Assembly (NCBI GenBank): GCA_024516035.1
Contig: CM044958.1
Location: 21,563,568 to 21,627,567, forward strand
Direction: 5' to 3'
DNA from: Bactericera cockerelli
Lineage: Eukaryota > Arthropoda > Insecta > Hemiptera > Triozidae
DNA: 64,000 nucleotides
Shown here: piece after piece, positions 32,091 to 44,264 of the stretch
How positions within the stretch are numbered: the stretch's first letter is position 1
How the letters are laid out: every line of letters begins with the position of its first letter
The notes under the pieces: generated by a model
Told to the model about the DNA's origin: nothing
What the model saw: the letters and a program-made list of their open reading frames with translations, nothing else
The model's database searches: none
Program-made: the position numbers and the translations under genes

Positions 32091-32476
32091 ATAATGAAAT
32101 TTGAGAAACACCGCTTACCGAAAAAATCTGGGGGGCACGTGCCCCCCGTGCCCCCCCCTATATCCGCGCATGTGTGTACATCAGTAATTCTTTTATCGTA
32201 CCATTAGAGTACCATGTTGTAATGATTGTTTGCAGACATATGTTCCACTGTGGTTGTTTTTTTTTAAACCAGTTTGGTAACCGGCTTGTTTCTAGTGCTT
32301 TTACAAGAAACCTCAATTTAACCTTATCGATAGTATACAGACAACAGACAGTACTGACGCACAGACAATACAGAGAGCCTATATACCACTCTAACAAACT
32401 ACAAATAGCAGCAATCATTATTAGGATGTGTCCCTTTATCCCTTATTTAACCTGGAAATATAGGTTGTTTTCCCTT

Positions 32477-32779
32477 GTATTGTAGTCACCGTGGCCGAGT
32501 GGGTCAGCGCGCTAGGCATTGCACGCATGGTGACCTGGGTTCGATCCCCAGCGGAACAGCAATATTTCTGCTCTGTATTTGAGTGTTCGGGGTCCACTCA
32601 TACCTCGTGAGGAAAAACGAGTAGCTGCTTTGATGTGAAGCAGCGACCAGTGGCGGAATCTTAGGCAAAATAAAATAATACAAGATATAGTAGTAAAATT
32701 GTGTAGTACTACAATTTTAGTAGTGAAAAACTACTAAAATTGTGACATAATAACACAAAGAAAAAGCATTATTATAATA
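32477..32779 (+). mobile_element. tRNA-derived SINE, family T1, full-length with 12-bp TSD
   Basis: A box GTGGCCGAGTGGGTCAGCGC, B box GGTTCGATCCCC, body GGGGTCCACTCATACCTCGT, tail rich in AAT/ATT. Bracketed by TTGTTTTCCCTT at 32465-32476 and 32780-32791. Best reference copy of the family in this window. Confidence 0.93.
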
Positions 32780-32934
32780 TTGTTTTCCCTTATAAAATGA
32801 GTTGTTTTTCCTTATTGGGCCTGAAAATTGTTCTCTTATATCCAGGTTTTTCTTTTAAATAGAGTTTTTCTTCCCTTATTGGACCTGAAAATTGTTTTTT
32901 TATAATATCACGGATTTCCTTTATATAGCCAGAT

Positions 32935-33085
32935 TATTCGGAATTCTCTTTATATCCAGATTACCCAGGATTCTTTTTATATCCAGATTATCCAGGATTC
33001 TCTTTATATCCAGATTATCCAGGATTTTCTTTATATCCAGATTATCCAGGATTCTCATTATATCCAGATTATCCAGTTCTTCTTT
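32935..33085 (+). repeat. 27-bp minisatellite, 5-6 copies
   Basis: Unit AGATTATCCAGGATTCTCTT + TATATCC. The 27-bp period is a multiple of three, so an open frame crosses it; this is not evidence of a protein. Confidence 0.93.
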
Positions 33086-33099
33086 ATTCGCATTTGTCT

Positions 33100-34440
33100 G
33101 TACTTAATAGATCTCCGATGTATCGACATTTATTTATTTGTCTTTAAAATTATTTTTCTTAAAAAATCAAAATTAATTAGTGTGCAAATTTTCTTGCACA
33201 TTGTCTATCCTTCTTGAGAGGTTACTGCTATTAATTATCTATCCTACGCTAGTATTTTAAATGCCTGTATTGCGTAATTTGTTTTTGATGTCATTATACT
33301 TCATAGATAAAAACAGATTAAAAAAACAAACAGATTATGTGTTTATTTTTCTAATAACGACTTCTGAAAGATCGGTATTGATCGAAGATTTTTGTTGTTG
33401 TTGGTTGTTGTATTTTTACTACGAACGAAACTATCTACTTGTTATTATTATACTATTGGGCTACATAAATACATAACAACGAACAAGATATCAAGATATT
33501 TGTTATGGTAAGCAATCGGAAATTTATGAAATTATATTAAATTTATTGTTCCCGTGAGAAAGTGCCTATTGGCTGCAGTTAGTTGTACAGATATTTATAT
33601 TATGATGGTTATTTTATTGTCACAAGCATGATCTTGGCTTAAGTAAATAAATCCATTATTTACTGTACCTTAGCAAGTACTGAATTGGTTTCTATGATAG
33701 CTAATATTTAATTTTATGTGAGAGAGAAACAATTTATTTTTTATTTAAAGAATGCTCTTATACAGAGTTGACATTCAATACTTCTTTTCATAAATTAATA
33801 AATTTTAATTTATTTGTTAATTATTCGCTATGAATAAAATATTATTTTATCAAAGATCCAAAAAATAAATAAAACGTTTGTCACAGATATTAATCAAAAC
33901 ATCAACATTGCTCTAATTCGTTTATCCTGAGAGTATAAATTTTTATGCGTGTATACGTATACATATGTATTTTTTTAAATAGAATTAAATTATTAATCTG
34001 TATTATTTCTTAATTTTTAATCACAAATAAATCCAGTAAAGAATGTAGAAGAATCCAATCCACGGATAGAAATTCGAGTCTTCACAGAACACGAACTAAA
34101 AAATCACTAAAATGATTTAAAAAACCACACATAAATCCGAATGACTCACGCAACTTTCTCTTTACGAGTGACACAAATTCGACTGCCTAAAAAAATACAA
34201 TCAACAACCGATCGGAACATGAACTTTAAAGTCGACCGAAAAAAAAATAAATAGAAAAACTTGTCAAAATTCAAGGAATGTTTTTTTTTACTTCGAGCAA
34301 GAATCCTTGCCTTTTTTTACAAGAATTCTTCTGCAAGAGGTTCAATTGTTCACTACCTTCTCTCATCACTGGTTTCACTATTGAGTGTTCGCCAGTTCAG
34401 ACCCCTCAATCCGTTGGAGAAGAGAGGTAGACTACAGGAA
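33100..34440. other. Very AT-rich DNA, nothing recognised
   Basis: Short open frames (33261-33476, 34261-34443) are low-complexity and have no known motif. No SINE or inverted repeat was identified. Confidence 0.5.
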
Positions 34441-34483
34441 TAGCTCGAGAATACCTGGCGTAGTGTGAGGGGCCCCTTCTCTC

Positions 34484-35090
34484 GGCATCCTAGTGTTTTG
34501 TGCACAGGTAATGACTATGTAGAGAACCAGGCATGGCTGTGGATTAAGAGGTGAATTCTGTTTACAGGGTGGTGTTGGTCATGGGAAATTGTGACTGAAA
34601 GACATGGCGGGAAAATAATGAGGCATGATGGTTGGTCCTTACCTCCTGAATCCTAGTGTTTTGTGCACAGGTAATGACTATGTAGCGAACCAGGCATGGC
34701 TGTGGATTAAGAGTGAATTCTATGTACAGGGTGGTATTTGTAATGGGAAATTATGAATGAGAGAGATTGTGAATTAAGGCTGGAATTAATAGACGTTTTT
34801 TAATACCTCTGTGGTCTAGTTTTTGCGTATTTGTCTTAGATGGGGAAAACAGATGCTAAGTCATATCTTACGTGCTCGATTTTGTCTTCTAATTTCGCCC
34901 TAAGAGGCGACCGCGAATTCTGTATACAGAGTTGTGATAGTCATGGGAAATTGTGTATTAGAGGCATGGCGGGAAAATTATGAGGCATCGTTGGTCCTTC
35001 CCTAAATCCTAGTGTTTTGTGCACAAGTAACGACTATGTAGATAGCCAAGCATGGCTGTGAATTAAGAGGTGAACTCTGTATGCAAGGTA
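34484..35090 (+). repeat. Irregular tandem repeat, about 3 copies
   Basis: The block CCTAGTGTTTTGTGCACAGG + TAATGACTATGTAG ... CAGGCATGGCTGTGGATTAA + GAGGTGAATTCTG ... CATGGGAAATTGTG recurs starting near 34489, 34655 and 35007, with indels between copies. Confidence 0.85.
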
Positions 35091-35172
35091 GTATTAGGGT
35101 CATTTTCATTTATCTTGGGCAATTGAATTTTTTCAAGAGAGTTCAAGATTTTTTTAAAAATTAAATTTAAAA

Positions 35173-36292
35173 ATATTTGGTGTCATTTTTTCAGGCTACA
35201 TTTACTCTTTAGTTTTCAAAACTTTTATCTGTTACCAACTTTTTAATCATGTTTGTAACTTTTTTAGGGTCTTTTTATTCGCCCATATTAATTGTCATCA
35301 TAGATGATGTGAAAATATTCATTGTCTTTTAGACAAATTAGGAAATATATTAGAAGCACATTATTTCTATTTGGCTTTAAATATATTTATTTTTTCTATT
35401 TCTATTTCAAAAACTTTCAAAAATATTGGTGTTTTCTGTCATGAACGTTACATTTTTCCTAAAACAAACTTGATTTTTCTTGTTAACTATTTTTTAGGCT
35501 CAGAAGACTAAGACAAATACCTTTGAGCAAAAACTTTCATTTACAATATTTGGTGTCATTTTTTCAGGCTACATTTACTCTTTAGTTTTCAAAACTTTTA
35601 TCTGTTACCAACTTTTTAATCATGTTTGTAACTTTTTTAGGGTCTTTTTATTCGCCCATATTAATTGTCATCATAGATGATGTGAAAATATTCATTGTCT
35701 TTTAGACAAATTAGGAAATATATTAGAAGCACATTATTTCTATTTGTCTTTAAATATATTTATTTTTTCTATTTCTATTTCAAAAACTTTCAAAAATATT
35801 GGTGTTTTCTGCCATGAACGTTACATTTTTCCTAAAACAAACTTGATTTTTCTTGTTAACTATTTTTTAGGCTCAGAAGGCTAAGACAAATACCTTTGAG
35901 CAAAAACTTTCATTTACAATATTTGGTGTCATTTTTTCAGGCTACATTTACTCTTTAGTTTTCAAAACTTTTATCTGTTACCAACTTTTTAATCATGTTT
36001 GTCACTTTTTTAGGGTCTTTTTATTCGCCCATATTAATTGTCATCATAGATGATGTGAAAATATTCATTGTCTTTTAGACAAATTAGGAAAATATTAGAA
36101 GCACATTATTTCTATTTGGCTTTAAATATATTTATTTTTTCTATTTCTATTTCAAAAACTTTCAAAAATATTGGTGTTTTCTGTCATGAACGTTACATTT
36201 TTCCTAAAACAAACTTGATTTTTCTTGTTAACTATTTTTTAGGCTCAGAAGACTAAGACAAATACCTTTGAGCAAAAACTTTCATTTACAAT
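35173..36292 (+). repeat. 373-bp tandem triplication
   Basis: GGTGTCATTTTTTCAGGCTA occurs at 35179, 35552 and 35925, an exact 373-base period. Units differ by very few bases (GGCTTTAAA or GTCTTTAAA; AAGACTAAG or AAGGCTAAG), so the expansion is recent. Each unit has T-rich tracts ending in TTTTTCAG and TTTTTTAG; no coding exon is evident. Confidence 0.95.
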
Positions 36293-36799
36293 ATTTCTAG
36301 CAGCTACCTTTTTTTCCAAATCCAGCTTTACAAAAAAATACAAAAATCTAAACGTACCAGGTAACGTTCATGACTTGGATCACAGATTTGGTTCCTAAGT
36401 CCCCAAAGTGAGTAAATAATATATAAATTTGCAATGCAAGATCTTTTGATTCTATTCTCCACATGATTAGGTTTATCTTTCAATGCTAAATAGACCTCGG
36501 AGCCTCCTATGAGGGACACTAAAACACCTGGATTTACAAATGCCAAAGAAATTAATTTGTAATCACCTTATCAAGGTGAGGTAATGAGTTCTTTCCCGTT
36601 GACTTTTTCTTACCCGAATTCTCTCCGGCTTGTTGCAGGGGTCACCACGAGTATCTCTCCCAGAAATAAGACCATGCTTTGTTACATTAGGTATTTAAGA
36701 AAATGAAAACTATAAAATTATCATTTTTATATAAGAATGGGCCTTTTATAAGGAAATCTTTTAAATCTCTAACTAATGAAAGGCAATGCCTTCAGTGTT

Positions 36800-36990
36800 T
36801 AGTAGAGTTAGGTAAAATACATAGAAGGCCATGCCTCAGGAATATAGTATATAGGGTTAAGGATAATACATAGAAGGCAATGCCTCGGGATTATAATAGG
36901 GTTAGGTAAATATATAGAAGGCCATGCCTTGGGTTTATCATAGGGCTAGGAAAAATACATAGAAGGCCATGCCTCAGGTCTATATTAATG
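36800..36990 (+). repeat. ~47-bp imperfect tandem repeat
   Basis: Five units built on ATACATAGAAGGCCATGCCT + CAGG ... TATAGGGTTAGG. The same array is in copy 2 at about 40930-41135. Confidence 0.85.
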
Positions 36991-37139
36991 ATTCCTAGGT
37001 GTTTCGATTATAATTTTTATGCTAGGCCTAAACTATGTAGGTATAAAATCAGGTAAAAATGCAAGCGACGCGACGGGAGACAATTTGGTGTTGATAAAAC
37101 CATGAGCGGGAGAGAACTCGGTTGTGAAGTCCCTTATCA

Positions 37140-37255
37140 ATACCTCACGAGGTATGAGTGTACCCCGGACATAATGGACAGATAAAAAAAAACTTCTCTC
37201 AAGGGGATCGAACCCAAGCCTAGTATGCTACCCACTTGGCCAAAGTCACTACTTT
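37140..37255 (-). mobile_element. tRNA-derived SINE fragment, family T1
   Basis: Contains CCTCACGAGGTATGAGTGTA and the B-box complement GGGGATCGAACCCAAG, then CACTTGGCCAAAGTCACTA. The duplicate is at 41300-41425. Confidence 0.75.
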
Positions 37256-37361
37256 GTCACAACTTTTAGTGAGTAGCATCGACATTATGAGAGCTACATA
37301 ATTCATCATATTATTATTATTCAACAATTTAGATCAATCTTTATTTACAATTACAAATATA

Positions 37362-38420
37362 CAGGGTGATTCAGAAAAGTACCGTCAAACCTTAACCACA
37401 TATTCTATGGGCTAGTTAAGGAGGGGTCAACTCTATAAAAGAAAGTGCGCAAATGCCTCCTAACGGAGGTACACGCCCCTTAAGGTGTTTTTAAACAATC
37501 GAAATTTTCATTTTACGGCTTACCTATTTGGGATATCGCAATGTGGTAAAAAAATCACTCTCAATACTAGATAGCACCTTTCTTTTGGCACAAAATTTAA
37601 CACTATTCCAATGTCAGGGGCGGTCTCAGGAGGGTCAGATGGTAGAAAAAAGGTTCTAACTTTTTAGTCGTTGCTTTTAATTGAATTTGGTTTTCACCCT
37701 ATTAAAACGTCTGTCATTGTCTACAAAAATGTTCTGCATATTTTTTTTCTCAAACCAACACAAACGCTTGAAAATTGAAATTGAAGGGCTTAAGCCGAAA
37801 TAAGATTTACAGCAAATGTTCCACATGGGCTCCTCTGGCTTCAATGCAGACCTCCATACGCCTTCGAAAAGATTGACGAACACGTTCAAATATTCCAGGT
37901 GTATTTCTTTGTTAAATAATGAATTGGCTGAAAATTCTTGTTCTAAAATTGTATGCTAGTTGCATAGGTTTCAAAACTTAATGCGGTTTTAAAATCTTCA
38001 ATTTCAATTTTCAAGTGTTTGTGTTGGTTTGAGAAAAAAAATATTCAAAACATTTTTGTAGATAATGACAGACGTTTTAATAGGGTGAAAACCAAATTAA
38101 ATTACAAGCAACGACTAAAAAGTTAGAACCTTTTTTCTACCATCTGACCCTCCTGCGATCGCCCCTGACATTGGAATGGTGTTAAATTTTGTGCCAAAAG
38201 AAAGGTGCTATCTAGTATTGAGAGTGATTTTTTCACCACATTGCGATATCCCAAATAGGTAAGCCGTAAAATGAAAATTTCGATTGTTTAAAAACACCTT
38301 AAAGGGCGTGTACCTCCGTTAGGAGGCATTTGCGCACTTTCTTTTATAGAGTTGACCCCTCCTTAACTAGCCCATAGAATATGTGGTTAACGTTTGACGG
38401 TACTTTTCTGAATTACCCTG
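37362..38420. mobile_element. mariner-like foldback MITE (1.06 kb, TA target)
   Basis: Ends CAGGGTGATTCAGAAAAGTA and TACTTTTCTGAATTACCCTG, each flanked by TA. Arms of about 440 bases (for example GGGATATCGCAATGTGGT near 37530 and its complement near 38240) around a ~190-base centre. The minus-strand frame at 37677-37889 has a transposase-like look (PMWNICCKSYFGL) but is short. Confidence 0.9.
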
Positions 38421-38689
38421 TATACAGATGCAGTCAAAAGGTAAAATAAATTAAATATAAACAAAGTTTGATCAAGGGTGGTGATAATGCCTTTGGCATT
38501 CTCTTCCGTTTATTTTATCTCCATCCAACCATGATTGTCCAAAATAAATCTCGTAATGCCGCCACAGGTCATTGTCCAATTCTTCAACTCCTAAAATTTT
38601 CCTCGCGAGGGTAATAGGGTCGACATGAAGATCAAATATAAAGATCGGAAAAACAAAACAATGTGAAGCCCAAATTGAAAATATAGACC

Positions 38690-38775
38690 TAAAAAATTTC
38701 GTCCCCGCCAGGATTCGAACCCATGCTGACTGGGTGGCAGGTCGAGCATGCTACCAATAGACAAAGTTACCTTCT
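38690..38775 (-). mobile_element. tRNA-like SINE fragment, family T5
   Basis: B-box complement GCCAGGATTCGAACCCATGC, then GGTGGCAGGTCGAGCATGCT. The same sequence is at 41660-41745 in the duplicate. Confidence 0.7.
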
Positions 38776-39651
38776 ACAGAAACGGGCTGAAAATGAACTA
38801 AATTAATACTTGGAAACTTAAACTTTAAAATTTTGCAGTGAGAGAGCGAGGTCATCTCGAAAAATACATACTGGCCAAGATCTGACCACTAAGCTAAGAA
38901 TTCGAAGGTACCTACCCGCCAAAGAAAATGAAAAGGCCACCAGGTGCCACCCAGTGGACCGGATGAAGGAATAAAATCAATAAATTTGGTATCTGCTCAT
39001 CAAGATCTTTCATTTGATACCACTTAAGACTAGTATTATCCTTCAATTCCCGATTTGGGCTCCCAAAACCCGAGGCCGCCCAAATGGGCCGCCCGCTTAT
39101 ACTATTTTTTTTGGTCCGGGCTCATCTCCATTATATGTTGATCACTTTAGACACCTCACTTAATCTTCAGTGCCAAGTTAAAGACACGAAGTCGGGTCTC
39201 AAAGGATCCGTATGAAAAAAAAAAAAAACAAACAAACAAACAAAATTATGATGAATCTTTTCATGTCTTTCACGATTGTTGGGGGGTCTCGAAAATAGGG
39301 TTCCCGGTGGCCTAGGAAGTCAAACAAAGAGTCAAATCAACTTATTTTTCAACGTAGAGCCCATTTCTGCAATAAAAATCGCGATTTTTGAAATTCATGT
39401 TGCACTTTTCGCTGGCTGAAAGTACATGAAATGCATGGGAACTATGTTTTCCGTAACCTTACACTCTGCCGGGCTGTCTCTTTCTTTGTATAGGCGTTCT
39501 TCACACCTCGGCCGAGGTGTTTGATCGAGAACTCGTAATGCGTCCCCTAAAATCTTAGCCATTTTGGTTAGTTTGAAACACAGAGGAAATCTCAACAATA
39601 ACAAATTAATTTTTCCTCTAATACATGCTTTTGAAGGTAGTAGCCAAATTG

Positions 39652-40200
39652 GATATCCCCCCAAAAACACCACTTCGTGGTTAAAAAAAGAAGAACGCCT
39701 CACTCAAAAGAATGATTATAATTAGCTAAAAATAAATGATATCAAATTGAGAACACCTTACCCCTTCTCTTTCTATATCTCTGCACTCCTCTCTGAATTT
39801 ATTCCTCTTATGTTTATCTTTCTTTATCCTTTCTAGGGGTCATCCCAAACTTGATTTCTCTTTAAATTTACTTGTTGCACGCCATAAAAAAATGGCGGTC
39901 GGGGTATGATTTTTCTGAACTTATTTGATTTGAATCGAGAAAATTACACCGCGACCGCCATTTTTTATTGCCGTGCAACAAGTAAATTTAAAGAGAAATC
40001 AAGTTTGGGATGACCACTAGAAAGGATAAAGAAAGATGAACATAAGAGGAATAAATTCAGAGAGGAGTGCAGAGATATAGAAAGAGAAGGGGTAAGGTGT
40101 TCTCAATTTGATATCATTTATTTTTAGCTAATTATAATCATTCTTTTGAGTGAGGCGTTCTTCTTTTTTTAACCACGAAGTGGTGTTTTTGGGGGATATC
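39652..40200. repeat. Long near-perfect hairpin (~250-bp arms, ~45-bp loop)
   Basis: Left arm from GATATCCCCCCAAAAACACC through CATCCCAAACTTGATTTCTC to AATGGCGGTC; right arm is its complement, ending at 40200. Only a few mismatches or one-base indels are visible, and the loop is about 39908-39947. It is either a recent foldback MITE or an inverted duplication. No open frame. Confidence 0.95.
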
Positions 40201-40302
40201 AGTTCTTTTTGTACGAAAACATAGGTTCATACACTACTGAAACATTATGAATAACAAAAGTAAATAAGCTGGGAAAATGTGAATGTACCAAGTTGTCTAT
40301 TT

Positions 40303-40460
40303 TTAACACTTAGACGACCGGCATGGTTTTTCGTGAATTCTCTGGTGGGACCGGCGATAATACGGCTATCCGACCTCGTGTACCACCGGTGGTACACCCA
40401 GTCCATTCCGTACGAACGTGCGTGTACCACCGGTGGTACACCCGGGCGTCTACGTGTTAA
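40303..40460. mobile_element. piggyBac-like MITE (TTAA target)
   Basis: TTAA at both ends. Termini CACTTAGACGACC and GGGCGTCTACGTG are imperfect inverted repeats. Inside are two copies of the palindrome GTGTACCACCGGTGGTACAC. Confidence 0.85.
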
Positions 40461-40511
40461 GATAATATAGTTTAAGCAGTAGGTATTTAATTTTTCTAAG
40501 GTCAATATGTA

Positions 40512-41874
40512 TTTGGATCACAGATTTGGCCCCCTGAGTCCCCAAAGTGAGTAAATAATATATAAATTTGCAATGCAAGACCTTTTGATTTTATACTCCA
40601 CATGATTAGGTTTATCTTTCAATGCTGAATAGACCTCGGAGCCTCCTATGAGGGACACTAAAACACCTGGATTTATAAATGCCAAAGAAATTAATTTGTA
40701 ATCAACTAGGTACCTAATCACCTTATCAAGGTGAGGTAATGAGTTCTCTCCCGTTGACCTTTTCTTACCCGAATTCTCTCCGGCTTGTTGCAGGGTCACT
40801 ACGAGTATCTCTCCCGGAAATAAGACCATGCTTTTTTACATTAGGTATTTAAGAAAATGAAAATTATAAAATTATCATTTTTATATAAGAATCGGCCTTT
40901 TATAAGGAAATCTTTAAAATTTCTAACTAATGAAAGGCAATGCCTTCAGTGTATAGTAGAGTTAGGTAAAATACATAGAAGGCCATGCCTTAAGAATATA
41001 GAAGTGTTAGGGATAATACATAGAAGGCAATGCCTCGGGTTTATAGTAGGGTTAGGTAAATATATAAAAGGCCATGCCTTGGGTTTACCGTTTATCATAT
41101 GGTTAGGAAAAATACATAGAAGGCCATGCCTCAGGTCTACATCAATGATTCCCTAGGTGTTTCGATTATAATTTTTATGCTAGGCCTAAAATATGTAGAT
41201 TTAAACTCAGGTAAAAATGCAAGCGACGCGACGGGAGACAATTTGGTGTTGATAAAACCATGAGCGGGAGAGAACCCGGTGGTGACGTCCCTTATCAATA
41301 CCTCACGAGGTATGAGTGTACCCTGGACATAATGGACAGAGAATAAAAACTTCCCTGAAAGGGATCGAACCCAAGTCATCGTGCGTGCAAGCCTAGTATG
41401 CTACCCACTTGGCCAAAGTCACTACTTTGTCACAACTTTTAGTGAGTAGCATCGACATTATGAGAGCTAATTCATCATATTTATCTCCATTCAACCATGA
41501 TTGTCCAAAATCAAGCTCGTAATGCCGCCACAGGTCATTGGCCAACTCTGCAACTACTAAAATTTTCCTCGCGAGGGTAATGAGGTTGTCATGAAGATCA
41601 AATATAAAGATCGGAAAAACAAAACAACGTTAAGCCCAAATTGAAAATATAGAGCTAAAAAATTTCGTCCCCGCCAGGAATTCGAACCCATGCTGACTGG
41701 GTTGCAGGTCGAGCTTGTTACCGATAGACAAAGTTGTCTTCTAAAGAAACGGACGGAAAATGAACTAACTAAATTAATACTTGGAAACTTAAACATTATA
41801 ATTGTGCAGTGAGAGAGCGAGGTCATCTCGAAAAATACATACTGGCCAAAATCTGGCCAGTAAGCTAAGGATTC
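40512..41874. repeat. Local duplication, copy 2 (no insertion), ends at gap
   Basis: Matches copy 1 from GGATCACAGATTTGG to GCTAAGGATTC, where the contig ends. The gap edge therefore lies in a duplicated sequence, a common cause of assembly breaks. Includes SINE fragments at 41300-41425 and 41660-41745. Confidence 0.92.
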
Positions 41875-41974
41875 NNNNNNNNNNNNNNNNNNNNNNNNNN
41901 NNNNNNNNNNNNNNNNNNNNNNNNNNNNNNNNNNNNNNNNNNNNNNNNNNNNNNNNNNNNNNNNNNNNNNNNNN
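41875..41974. other. Assembly gap (100 N)
   Basis: Exactly 100 N, a scaffold placeholder of unknown true size. Confidence 0.99.
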
Positions 41975-44230
41975 GATCCAATGCTCTGACTGAATTCTGG
42001 AGCTCTTTACAAACTTTTACCTTAGAGAGCATGAACAATTTTTGACCAACTGAGGTCAGGATGGTCAATATGTCTGCAAACATAATATCTTTTTAAACTG
42101 GATCCTAGCATTTAAAATATGATCTATGGAGGAAATCCACATGATATTTTCCACCTGTTTACATGTATTGTGCATCCAATCCAACAAGCTTCAATCTGAA
42201 GAAACCTATTCAAGCTGCCTCCCTCCTCAAACATATTGAACCCAACAACGGATAAGTGAAAGTGACTACACATTTTATTGATGATTTAACAATATGTAAT
42301 TATATCTAACAATTTCTGATAAAAGTCCAACAAGTTGACTCTTATAAAGTTCCTTCATCACAGTTTTAGGGTGTAACTAAAAAGAAATTTTTCTCTACTT
42401 TAAAAAGTTTACTGTTAAGTGTACCAATTTCCATGCATTAATCATAAGGGAGTTTTACACTCCAATTAGTGGGGTAAGCAATAGCTAAACAATATCTTAC
42501 ATTGTTTTATAGTCAAACCAGGATATGTATGTGGAAATGCTGGAGATTAACCTGTTCCAGATATTCCACTTAATCAGAATCACACTCTTAACAGGTGTCT
42601 GACTGGGGGATTTTAAACAGGGAGAAGACCAGTGTTTTGCTAAACAACTATAAACAGAGAACTGACTAGCTAAAGGCTTTTTAATAGGTTCACATTATTG
42701 AAGATTTGACTACACTGTTCCATAATCAAAAGATCCTGTGTTCAATTTACAGTTTTTTTCTTCTTTCAAACAGCAAATTCTGTTCCCTTTGAAAATAAGG
42801 CATTTCTAGCCCTTATCAGGCTAAGTGAGGTTAATGTGGGTAGCTGGTACTATTCCCAGTAAATTCAGTATACAACCCCCATTTTTTTTAAATAATTAAA
42901 TCTGTTCTCTGAAAATGTGAGGCTGGTATATCTAGCCCTACTCAGGCTGAGTGAGGTGAATGTGGGTAGCTGGTACTGTTCCCATTAAATTCAGAATGAA
43001 ATTCCCATTCTCACTATCTCAAATCAGGACAGGGGTTTTTTATGGATCTTCAACCAGCTATGACATAAAAAAAAATATTGTAAGTTAAGAAGAAGTATTA
43101 AGTGTTGCAAATTTAGACAGTTTTTTACTTGTAATAAGTACATTTTTTACTATAATGTGTTCATTAATTTTAACTTTTAAAACAGTAGCTTGCATTATTA
43201 AGGATTTGACTACTGCCCGTAATACAAAGATTTTGGTTCATTTTTGTTGTTGTGAAACAGATAATTCTCCTTCTTTTGAAAATATGAAGCTGGCATGGGT
43301 ATACACAGCGTTTATCAGGCTGGGTGAGGTCAATGTGGCTACCTGGTACTATTCCCAGTAAATTCAGAATAAAATGGCCCAACCCAGGCTCGGTGAGCTT
43401 AATGTGGGTAACAGGTTTGTGAGTTTCCTGCAAATGAGGGTAAAACCTCGGTCATGATATGACTATGCAATTGAGGTTAAACCCACTTGAACAAACAAAC
43501 AAAAAATTCTGGAAGACTGTTCTTTTTTTACGAATGCCATGTTATAGTCAAAATTCTCTCTGGGTTCTATTTCCTAATTTCATCTTCAATAATCTCAACT
43601 TCTGTTCTGGTATTCTTTGTCTTTGGGCAGCCTGCTGCTGGGCAGGAAGATGACATTTCAGCATATCTCTCTCTTAATTACCTATATGTATAATAGATTT
43701 AGATTAATTAAGTCCACTAGGCTTAATTTATCTGCTGATTCTATGTATTATATTCTGTTTGTTTCATGTTTTTGTTTGTTACATATTTTTGCTTTCAATT
43801 CTTTTACCATGTAAATGGAAAAATATAAAACTGAAAAACACAAATTGTCTTCTTATTTATTAATGTTGGCATTTCATCAACAGCTTTTCATCATTGTAGA
43901 CCAAATTGCCTTGAAAAAGTATATTTTTCATCAAATCCAAATTAATTTTAAAAATTTCCTGGCCCTACCTGTGAAATCACAATTTTCAAATTTTCCCGGG
44001 CAATGGCGGCGGTATGAAATTCAATATGGAGCCCCTTAATTATTAAGTAGGTATGCAATTTCCAAAACCTTGTAAAAATAAGCTTAATAAAATGCTCAGG
44101 GGGAGGAAGTAGTAAGCTTACAGAAGTGTTTCTAAAATGTTAAGCCTTGTCAAAATAAGCTTTATAAAATGTTTGAATCTTGTCAAAATAAGTGTTTTTA
44201 AAATCTTTTTAAACACTTTCTGTGCCGTCT
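41975..44230. other. Non-coding DNA with SINE tails; no GPCR exon found
   Basis: Expected to hold exons for the rest of the GPCR ectodomain and TM1-TM4 if the gene is continuous, but no splice-flanked frame with hydrophobic segments was found. Fragments of 5S-SINE tails (CAGGCTGAGTGAGGTGAATG) lie at about 42790-43010 and 43270-43485. A pogo-like end is at about 42512. Confidence 0.5.
43270..43487 (+). mobile_element. 5S-derived SINE tail fragments
   Basis: Two tail pieces in tandem: TCAGGCTGGGTGAGGTCAAT near 43316 and CCCAACCCAGGCTCGGTGAG near 43378, the latter followed by GTCATGATATGACTATGCAA. The 5S part is missing. Confidence 0.6.
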
Positions 44231-44264
44231 GGGTCAAATTGATGAGGAAAAATTCATGCACTGG

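Larger units (their letters stand above)
30851..32172. mobile_element. TIR element with ACATGCGCGGATATAG ends
   Basis: Left end ACATGCGCGGATATAG and right end CTATATCCGCGCATGT are inverted. GTGTAC flanks both sides, a possible 6-bp duplication. Near the ends are inverted G/C runs (GGGGGGCAC / GTGCCCCCC). The interior includes a CA/CCA microsatellite (30930-31025), a block shared with 48155-48660, and a 72-bp array. No open frame is supported; superfamily unknown. Confidence 0.75.
36375..38910. repeat. Local duplication, copy 1 (with 1.2-kb insertion)
   Basis: 36375-37312 and 38513-38910 match 40512-41480 and 41481-41874 in order. The intervening 37313-38512, containing a mariner-like foldback MITE, is absent from copy 2. 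Includes an imperfect tandem of AATACATAGAAGGCCATGCC (36800-36990) and two tRNA-like SINE fragments. Confidence 0.92.

Noticed and set aside
37677..37889. Possible mariner transposase remnant
   Set aside because: Only 70 codons, within one arm and partly mirrored in the other; no catalytic motif visible.
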